Shown here piece after piece: positions 58,848-64,000 of a stretch of DNA of 64,000 nt. The position numbers and the translations under genes were made by a program. Numbering within the stretch: the first letter of the stretch is position 1; every line of letters begins with the position of its first letter. The notes beneath the pieces are model-generated. The model ran no database searches. It saw nothing but the letters and a program-made list of their open reading frames with translations, and was not told the DNA's origin. This DNA is from UBA7672 sp965229115 (lineage in GTDB: Bacteria > Pseudomonadota > Alphaproteobacteria > Caulobacterales > Hyphomonadaceae), in contig CBDDIR010000003.1 of the NCBI GenBank assembly GCA_965229115.1, positions 930,001 through 994,000 of the forward strand. Reading direction: 5' to 3'.

Positions 58848-59756
58848 TTAATGTAGCTCGTAATCCGACGGCATAACCGGTTTTGCGGGCATCAAAGTGA
58901 TGCTTATCCGGCGGTTAGCAGGCAGATCCGGGTCGTCGGGATACAGCGGCTCACGGTCGCCCTTGCCCGAAACCTGGAAGATTCGGTCGCTATCAATGCC
59001 AGCCTTGTCGAGGATCCGGCGCGCCGCATTGGCCCGGTCAGCCGACAATTCCCAGTTCGAATACCCCGCCTTGGGCGGCGCAGCCGAGTCGGTATGGCCG
59101 GCGATGGTGATCTGGTTCGGCAGCTGCTCGATCACCTTGGCCACGGTCTGCAGCAGGTGCTGCGTCCGGGGCAGGGGCTCGGCCGAAGAGCCCGAGAACA
59201 TCGCCCGGCCTTCCTGGTCGACCAGCTGGATGTTCAGCCCGTCCTCGTTTGTATCAATGATGATGTTCTTCGACAGCTCGGCATAATCCGGCAGGTCCTG
59301 CAGCGCCTGGCGCAGCGAGGCCTCGGCATTGGCGAACGTCGCCGCATTCCGGCGCGCCTGCGCCTTGTCCAGCGCCGCCTCGGTCGGCACGCCCGCCGCC
59401 GCCGTCTCGCTCGAGACCGACGTGCCGGATTTCGTCCGCTGGTTTTCCGACGTCGACAATTCCTCGTCGATCTGCCGGTTCGAGCCCGAAGCCCGCGCCC
59501 CGTCATCCTGGAACGCCGTACCGCCCAGCAAGCCGTCAGACCCCTGTGTCGAGCGTGAAACCGATGCCGGCGCGAAATAGTCCGCGATGCCGCGCTTCTG
59601 TTCGGGGGAGGTCGTATTGATCAGCCACATCAGAAGGAAGAAGGCCATCATGGCCGTCACGAAGTCGGCATAGGCCACTTTCCAGGCGCCGCCATGGTGG
59701 CCGCCGCCTATGACCTTTTTCACCTTCTTGATGACGACTGGCTGATTGCCACTCAT
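58848..59756 (-). CDS. motB: Flagellar motor protein MotB
   Basis: 302 residues. The stator subunit couples proton flow to rotation and anchors to peptidoglycan. The N-terminus KVIGGGHHGGAWKVAYADFV ends with the proton-binding Asp31 at the start of the single membrane helix (TAMMAFFLLMWLINTTSPEQ). A Ser/Thr/Ala-rich linker follows, then the OmpA-like domain (ITIAGHTDSAAPPKAGYSNW, ELSADRANAARRILDKAGID). No motA or other flagellar gene is in the window. Confidence 0.95.
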   Translation of the reverse strand: MSGNQPVVIKKVKKVIGGGHHGGAWKVAYADFVTAMMAFFLLMWLINTTSPEQKRGIADYFAPASVSRSTQGSDGLLGGTAFQDDGARASGSNRQIDEELSTSENQRTKSGTSVSSETAAAGVPTEAALDKAQARRNAATFANAEASLRQALQDLPDYAELSKNIIIDTNEDGLNIQLVDQEGRAMFSGSSAEPLPRTQHLLQTVAKVIEQLPNQITIAGHTDSAAPPKAGYSNWELSADRANAARRILDKAGIDSDRIFQVSGKGDREPLYPDDPDLPANRRISITLMPAKPVMPSDYELH

Positions 59757-59817
59757 TTCAATTGTATCCCGGCCGTTAACTCGGGCTTATACAAGACGTA
59801 GAGTTAAATCCGCGTGC

Positions 59818-60348
59818 ATGACCCAGTCCCAGAACCCTCAAGATTCGCCCTCGGAATTTGATCCGAAAGCCTATCGCAGCGCGCTGGGCGGCTTCGGCAC
59901 GGGCGTCGCCCTGGTGGCCGCCCATGACGCCGAAGGCCGCGCCCACGGCATGATCATAAACTCGCTGACGTCGGTGTCGCTCCACCCGCCCATCATGCTC
60001 TGGTGCCTCGCCAACTCCAGCAACGCCTTCAAGGTCTTCACCCAGGCGCCGGCTTTCTCCCTGAACATCCTCCGCTCGGACGACCACGAAGTCGCCCAGC
60101 GCTTCTCCAAGCGCGGCGACCGCATCATCCCGCCCGAACACATCTGCACCATGGACACCGGCGCCCCCGTCCTCCTCGAAGCCCTCGCCAGCCTCGACTG
60201 CCGCCTCCGCCTCCGCCAACCCATGGGCGACCACGAAGTCATCTACGGCGATGTCATCAGCTACCGCGCCCAGGCCGGCGCCGACGCCCTGGGCTTCTTC
60301 CGCGGCCGCTTCGTAAGACTGAGCTCAGGCGAACCCGAAGAACCGTAG
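59818..60348 (+). CDS. Flavin reductase-like domain protein
   Basis: 176 residues from ATG 59818. The fold is seen in KAYRSALGGFGTGVALVAAH, GRAHGMIINSLTSVSLHPPI, MLWCLANSSNAFKVFTQAPA and FSLNILRSDDHEVAQRFSKR, the standard pattern of FMN-binding NAD(P)H:flavin oxidoreductases that supply reduced flavin to two-component monooxygenases. No partner monooxygenase is adjacent. It is divergent from motB (61-bp gap). Confidence 0.9.
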   Translation: MTQSQNPQDSPSEFDPKAYRSALGGFGTGVALVAAHDAEGRAHGMIINSLTSVSLHPPIMLWCLANSSNAFKVFTQAPAFSLNILRSDDHEVAQRFSKRGDRIIPPEHICTMDTGAPVLLEALASLDCRLRLRQPMGDHEVIYGDVISYRAQAGADALGFFRGRFVRLSSGEPEEP

Positions 60349-60358
60349 GCGAACGTAG

Positions 60359-60378
60359 GGTGCATCTTCAGATGCACC
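60359..60378. repeat. Short palindrome GGTGCATCT-TC-AGATGCACC
   Basis: Perfect 9-bp arms with a 2-nt centre directly after the flavin reductase stop. It may terminate that gene. It is the first of a series of palindromes in the gene-free stretch 60349-61532. Confidence 0.7.
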
Positions 60379-60412
60379 ACTCCATAGCCACATCCACCAC
60401 CTGTCATCCCGG

Positions 60413-60501
60413 CCGCAGCGAAGCGGAGAGCCGGGACCCACTGTGAGAGCACGACGACGGACGAATGGCTCCCGGATAGCGCTACGCGCTTCCGGGATGA
60501 C
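60413..60501. repeat. GTCATCCCGG palindromic repeat
   Basis: Arms GTCATCCCGG (60413) and CCGGGATGAC (ending 60501) enclose GAAGCGGAGAGCCGGGACCC and a matching inner part. This GTCATCCCGG class is a frequent intergenic element in proteobacterial genomes. Confidence 0.8.
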
Positions 60502-60528
60502 AACCTCAGGCGCTAGCAACCAAGGGAA

Positions 60529-60635
60529 GTCATTCTCGGCCTCGTGCCGAGAATCTCGGTTGGCTCATCAGCGGGACACGCAGTTCATCCCCACGATTCA
60601 AGAACCGAGATTCTCGGGACAAGCCCGAGAATGAC
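60529..60635. repeat. GTCATTCTCGG palindromic repeat
   Basis: Arms GTCATTCTCGG...GAGAATCTCGGTT and AACCGAGATTCTCGG...CCGAGAATGAC. Each arm contains its own smaller hairpin, so the element can fold as one long or two short stems. Third palindrome in a row; the palindrome GATTCCGCGGAATC follows at 60653. Confidence 0.8.
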
Positions 60636-60652
60636 GTCCGCGAGTTCCATCA

Positions 60653-60666
60653 GATTCCGCGGAATC
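60653..60666. repeat. Perfect 14-nt palindrome GATTCCGCGGAATC, copy 2
   Basis: Identical to 7807-7820. It carries two GANTC sites. Both copies border larger palindromic repeats in gene-free DNA. Confidence 0.6.
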
Positions 60667-60782
60667 CAACACGCCAAGTGTAGGATGGCGGTGGTCCAAA
60701 ACCCACGTTCACAACGGCATTCCAACAATCTGCTGTAGGACAGCCGGAACCACAAACCCGCACCCCATCCCCCACCTGCTAC

Positions 60783-61185
60783 AACACCCCCGCACCCACA
60801 TGAGGGAGGTCCAGGAGACGTCCGAAACTCTGGATGTGGGGGCGTTGGCCGGCGTGGCTATCGAGGCGTCAGCGCGGAGCTTTGGGCTCTGGACAGCACA
60901 GCGAGGAAGTCCTGCGGGTAGCGTCCCGTGGGGCGAAACGAACTTCGAGAAGCATGGCCTCCGGGGGATGTGAAACCGGAGGGACCAGGGGGACGGTCGG
61001 TTAGGCCCCCTGACACGCTGAACCGGGTGACCAGGCACGGAGCTAAGGCGCCAGGGGCAACGACGTACCCTGGAAGACCGAGACAACTCCTCATGCGGCT
61101 GAACCGGGACAAACGGCCAGACACGGGGCGCGTGAAGACGCGCATCAGCCTGCGCGAGCAGGCACAGGCACTACCCACGGCGTGA
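60783..61185 (+). ncRNA. Structured RNA candidate, possibly a group II intron 5'-domain remnant
   Basis: About 400 nt with several perfect stems. CCTCCGG/CCGGAGG (60958-60982) and CAGGGGG/CCCCCTG (60986-61012) come first. CCAGGG/CCCTGG (61051-61073), GCGCGT-GAAG-ACGCGC (61128-61143) and GCCTGC-GCGA-GCAGGC (61148-61163) follow. The GCGA loop is a GNRA tetraloop only on the + strand, which sets the orientation. Segments such as GAACTTCGAGAAGC and GGATGTGAAACC recall domain I of bacterial group II introns, but there is no reverse-transcriptase gene and I cannot place domains V/VI. Small open frames inside (57 and 85 codons) look like shadows of the structure. Confidence 0.45.
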
Positions 61186-61273
61186 CTTCATGCGCCCCGC
61201 TCCCTCAAGGGGGAGAGACGACACAAGGCATCCCGGACAGCATCGCTGGTCCGAACGACCAATCGTGAGCCCG

Positions 61274-61401
61274 CGCTCGTCCTTCGACGGACGCACGCTC
61301 ACGCGTGCTGCTCAGGATGAGCGCTTCTTGAGATCAGCACTGAAGCCAGAGAGCGCTCATGCTGAGCAGGCCCGAAGGGCCGTCCGTCGAAGCACGAGCG
61401 C
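61274..61401. repeat. TTCGACGGAC palindromic intergenic repeat, full copy
   Basis: Outer arms GCGCTCGTCCTTCGACGGAC and GTCCGTCGAAGCACGAGCGC; inner arms GCTCAGGATGAGCGCT and AGCGCTCATGCTGAGC. It is a full copy like 7854 and 9691. It lies between the RNA candidate and the dehydrogenase gene. Confidence 0.85.
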
Positions 61402-61532
61402 GGGGCTCACCGACCGATGTTTGAAATCACCGCTAGATTGCCGACTGCCCATTCCCGATTGCCCGGCGCGAAGCGCCTAGATGACAATCCCCACTCACCC
61501 CACTATCTCTGGCGCCAACCCAGAGGACACCC

Positions 61533-62402
61533 ATGGCCACCTGCGCATTTCTCGGACTCGGCGTTATGGGCGGCCCCATGGCGCGCCATCTCTCGCAAAA
61601 GGGCCATGACGTCACCGTCTGGAACCGCTCGCCGGAAAAAGCCGCCGCCTGGCTGGAGAAGGGCGGCAAGGGCAAGGTCGCCGCGCGCGCCCGCGAAGCC
61701 GTCCAGAAAGTCGACTTCGTCCTGATGTGTCTCGGCGACGATCCGGATGTCCGCGCCGTCTTCGATGAAATCGAATCCGACCTGAAGCGCGGCGCCATCA
61801 TCATCGACCACACCACCGGTTCGGCCGGGCTCGCGCGCGAACTCGCCGCCCGTCACAAGTCCCATGGCGGCCACTATCTCGACGCCCCCGTCTCCGGCGG
61901 CCAGGCCGGCGCAGAGAACGGCCAGCTCACCGTCATGGCCGGCGGCGATCCCGAAGCGTTCGCAAAAGCCGAACCCGTCATGCGAGCCTTCTCGAAACAG
62001 ATCACGCTGATCGGCGACAGCGGCGCCGGCCAGCTCGCCAAGTCCGTCAACCAGATCTGCATCGCCGGCGTGGTGCAGGGCGTTGCCGAAGGCCTTCACT
62101 TCGCCCGCGCCAATGGTCTCGACGAAGCGAAGGTCATTGAAGCCATCTCCGCCGGCGCCGCACAAAGCTGGCAGATGCAGAACCGCTGGAAGACCATGGT
62201 CGACGGCAAGTTCGATTTCGGCTTCGCGGTCGACTGGATGCGCAAGGATCTCCGCATCGCGCTCGACGCCGCCCGCACCTCCGGCGCCTCCACGCCCCTG
62301 ACGGCCCTCGTCGATCAGTTCTACGCCGACATCCAGGCCGACGGTCACGGCCGCTGGGATACCTCCAGCCTCATCTCGCGCCTCAATCGAGGCAAGCCGT
62401 GA
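61533..62402 (+). CDS. 3-hydroxyisobutyrate dehydrogenase-family oxidoreductase
   Basis: 289 residues. The NAD(P)-binding fold opens with FLGLGVMGGPMARHLSQKGH and the NRS specificity motif (VTVWNRSPEK) suggests NADP(H). The substrate loop DAPVSGGQAGAENGQLTVMA and the catalytic lysine in GAGQLAKSVNQICIAG are typical of beta-hydroxyacid dehydrogenases (3-hydroxyisobutyrate, tartronate semialdehyde, succinic semialdehyde reductases). The exact substrate is open. The stop overlaps the arfB start by GTGA. Confidence 0.9.
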   Translation: MATCAFLGLGVMGGPMARHLSQKGHDVTVWNRSPEKAAAWLEKGGKGKVAARAREAVQKVDFVLMCLGDDPDVRAVFDEIESDLKRGAIIIDHTTGSAGLARELAARHKSHGGHYLDAPVSGGQAGAENGQLTVMAGGDPEAFAKAEPVMRAFSKQITLIGDSGAGQLAKSVNQICIAGVVQGVAEGLHFARANGLDEAKVIEAISAGAAQSWQMQNRWKTMVDGKFDFGFAVDWMRKDLRIALDAARTSGASTPLTALVDQFYADIQADGHGRWDTSSLISRLNRGKP

Positions 62403-62809
62403 AAGTCTTCCTGCATCAATTCGAACACGAGCTGGAGGAGAAGTTCGTCACCGCCGGAGGTCCCGGCGGGCAGAACGTCAACAAGGTCGCGTCCGCCGTT
62501 CAGCTGCGCTGGAACGTGAAGACCAGCCACGCCTTCGACGACGAACAGAAATGGATGATCCGCCGCGCGCTCGCCAACCGGATCAATGACGAGGGCGAAC
62601 TCGTCCTCTTCATCCAGACCCACCGCTCCCAGGTCCGCAACCGGGAGGAGGCGCGCGAACGCCTCGTCGAGCTGATCGAGAAGTCGCTCGTGAAGCCGAA
62701 GAAGCGCCTCGCTACCAAGCCGAGCAAGGCGCAGAAGCAGCGCCGCCTCGAAGGCAAGGCCATCCGCGCCAAGGTGAAGGCCAATCGCGGCCGCGTCACG
62801 GGCGATTGA
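62399..62809 (+). CDS. arfB: Alternative ribosome-rescue factor ArfB (peptidyl-tRNA hydrolase)
   Basis: 136 residues starting at GTG 62399 within GTGA. The catalytic GGQ is in KFVTAGGPGGQNVNKVASAV, as in release factors, and the basic C-terminal tail (KPKKRLATKPSKAQKQRRLE and KAIRAKVKANRGR) would enter the empty mRNA channel of stalled ribosomes. This matches ArfB/YaeJ/ICT1, which frees ribosomes stalled without a stop codon. Its coupling to a dehydrogenase gene seems to be packing rather than function. Confidence 0.95.
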   Translation: MKVFLHQFEHELEEKFVTAGGPGGQNVNKVASAVQLRWNVKTSHAFDDEQKWMIRRALANRINDEGELVLFIQTHRSQVRNREEARERLVELIEKSLVKPKKRLATKPSKAQKQRRLEGKAIRAKVKANRGRVTGD

Positions 62810-62911
62810 TCCACCGCACATGATTCTTTGCACTAGCACGGGTAAACCCCGAGAGCCCCAGTCATTCGACCTGATACACAACCCTAGGTTGTTATCATCA
62901 GGAGCGGTCGG

Positions 62912-63541
62912 GTGGCGGATATTCCGAAGACGAGAACCTGTGTCTCGAACGAAGAGGCAGAACGCCTCCGAAATTTTGTCCGGCAAGCCAGGCTCATGAA
63001 CGGCCGCATCAACGGCGCAAGGGTCGCAAAGCCCGAAGACGCTGAAGCGCTCGCCGGCCTCCTTGCGCACGAAACAATCGGCCCGCGCATCTACACGATG
63101 CCAAACCCGATCAACGCCTCAACCATGCAGCCCTTCATCACCGATCACCTGATGCAGCGCGCCAGAGGCGACGGCATCCTGTTCGTCTCGTTCAACGGGC
63201 AGGGCGACTGCACCGCCTATTTCGACGTCGAACTCTGGCCCCACTGGTCCATCGCCAAATTCGGCGGCGCCGTAAAAGCCGAACGCCAGGGCCGAGGTTT
63301 CGGAGGTCTCTGCGGCCTCGCTGCGGTCGAGTGGTGCTTCGACCAGCTCGGCGTCGCCCGCATCTGCGAAACCACCGCGCGCGACAACGACCGTTCGATC
63401 CGCCTGCTATCCCGCCTCGGCTTCGTCCAGCACGGCGAAGTCACCTCGGTAAAGCCCGACGGCACAACACGGCCATCCCTCTACTGGGAACTCGAACGCG
63501 ACGCTTGGGAAGCCCAGAAATCCCTCCGCAGAACTGGCTAA
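62912..63541 (+). CDS. GNAT-family N-acetyltransferase (RimJ/RimL-like)
   Basis: 209 residues from GTG 62912 (AGGAG upstream). After a 35-residue N-terminal extension the fold shows RVAKPEDAEALAGLLAHETI, FGGAVKAERQGRGFGGLCGL (acetyl-CoA loop) and ICETTARDNDRSIRLLSRLG, then LYWELERDAWE. This resembles acetyltransferase_3-type enzymes that modify protein N-termini or small amines. Substrate unknown. Confidence 0.85.
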   Translation: MADIPKTRTCVSNEEAERLRNFVRQARLMNGRINGARVAKPEDAEALAGLLAHETIGPRIYTMPNPINASTMQPFITDHLMQRARGDGILFVSFNGQGDCTAYFDVELWPHWSIAKFGGAVKAERQGRGFGGLCGLAAVEWCFDQLGVARICETTARDNDRSIRLLSRLGFVQHGEVTSVKPDGTTRPSLYWELERDAWEAQKSLRRTG

Positions 63542-63630
63542 CGCGATCTGAGAAATTCGCCCGTCGCCATTGCCGTGAATCTTAAACCGCACTCGGCATG
63601 CTGATTACGGGGAATAAGGATCGGGGCGTC

Positions 63631-64000
63631 ATGTCAGCTATACCAAACCAGCCGAAAGGCTCGGCTAGCAAACCTGCGACCAAGGCCCAAACCAAGGGCA
63701 AAGAGACGAAGGGCGCCAAGGCAAAGGCTGCAAAGCCCAGCGCGTCCAAACCGATTGACGCAAGCAAGCCCGCCAAACCCAAGCGCTCGATCACCGCGCA
63801 GGTCCGCCGCGACATCCTGATCTTTACCGGCTTCATCGCCGCCGGCTTCATCCTCTCGGTGAACCTCGACGTCGTCGGCATGCTCTACACGATCGGCGCG
63901 GAACACGTCGACATCCAGCTCTCCAAACTGTTCGGCACCATCATCTTCGCCTGCGTCGGCCTCACGCTCTACGTCATCACCCGCTACGGCGAACACATCC
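63631..64000 (+). CDS. Membrane protein with Lys/Ala-rich N-terminus, 5' part only
   Basis: The frame is open from ATG 63631 (AAGGA upstream) to the end of the window, 123 codons. Residues 1-58 are low-complexity Lys/Ala/Pro/Ser (KAKAAKPSASKPIDASKPAK), then two transmembrane helices (DILIFTGFIAAGFILSVNLD and LFGTIIFACVGLTLYVITRY) joined by a short loop. Sensor kinases and GGDEF/EAL proteins often begin this way, but nothing beyond the helices is visible, so no function is assigned. Confidence 0.7.
   Translation, partial: MSAIPNQPKGSASKPATKAQTKGKETKGAKAKAAKPSASKPIDASKPAKPKRSITAQVRRDILIFTGFIAAGFILSVNLDVVGMLYTIGAEHVDIQLSKLFGTIIFACVGLTLYVITRYGEHI

Noticed and set aside
60928..61185. 85-codon + frame inside the structured RNA candidate
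   Set aside because: Its sequence follows the RNA stems, has no ribosome site, and competes with another 57-codon frame in the same segment; folding explains the region better than coding.
1..64000. tRNA, rRNA or CRISPR loci
   Set aside because: No cloverleaf ending in CCA with a GTTCGA-type T-loop, no rRNA-like stretch and no regularly spaced short repeats were seen in the intergenic regions.

Overview
The window is GC-rich chromosomal DNA from an alphaproteobacterium, most likely of the Caulobacterales/Hyphomonadaceae type. This is inferred from the gene set (DUF992, DUF6134, ChrR-like cupin, long Sua5, PPP/Wza/BY-kinase polysaccharide locus), a TTAA-N7-TTAA CtrA-type box, and a local cluster of GANTC (CcrM-type) sites. 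I found no rRNA, tRNA, CRISPR array or phage.

Layout. 1-6.7 kb: the 5' part of a DUF1800 gene, an SDR, two secreted proteins, an FAD-linked oxidase, methionine aminopeptidase and an SPFH-like membrane protein. 6.9-12.9 kb: an unknown protein, repeats, a 27-residue Lys/Ala-rich protein, a Sua5 gene in a GANTC-dense tract, a cytochrome b561-YceI fusion, a probably frameshifted membrane protein and a secreted YceI protein. 13.1-15.4 kb: three secreted paralogues of an unrecognised family. 15.5-23.3 kb: MBL hydrolase, signal peptidase I, a CelD/BcsL-type acyltransferase, a phosphohistidine phosphatase-like protein, GNAT, then xseB-ispA-dxs. 23.3-28.7 kb: a reductase/TetR divergent pair with two operator-like repeats, a PerM-type permease, a PRC-barrel protein and a PAP2 phosphatase.

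28.9-44.1 kb is an exopolysaccharide locus: ExoA-like and GT4 glycosyltransferases, a Wzy/O-antigen-ligase-like protein, a ParA-like ATPase with a small overlapping partner, and a PPP phosphatase translationally coupled to a Wza-type lipoprotein. A beta-barrel protein and a Wzc-type tyrosine kinase follow. Behind two sulfur-metabolism genes lies an initiating sugar-phosphate transferase with a CtrA-like box upstream.

44-51 kb: cysteine synthase, a ChrR-like/DUF6134 pair, and an unknown secreted protein gene cleanly split by a 1288-bp IS3-family element. Then come DUF992, a glutathione transferase and an SMR (Gdx/SugE-type) exporter preceded by what looks like a guanidine-II (mini-ykkC) riboswitch. 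51-64 kb: recO, parC, an FAD oxidoreductase/GNAT pair, LemA, bpt, motB, a flavin reductase and a 1.2-kb non-coding tract of palindromic repeats plus a structured-RNA candidate. The window ends with a 3-hydroxyisobutyrate-dehydrogenase-like gene coupled to arfB, a GNAT and the start of a membrane protein.

The + strand is G-rich in the left part and C-rich in the right part whatever the gene orientation. Such a skew reversal is typical of the approach to a replication terminus.
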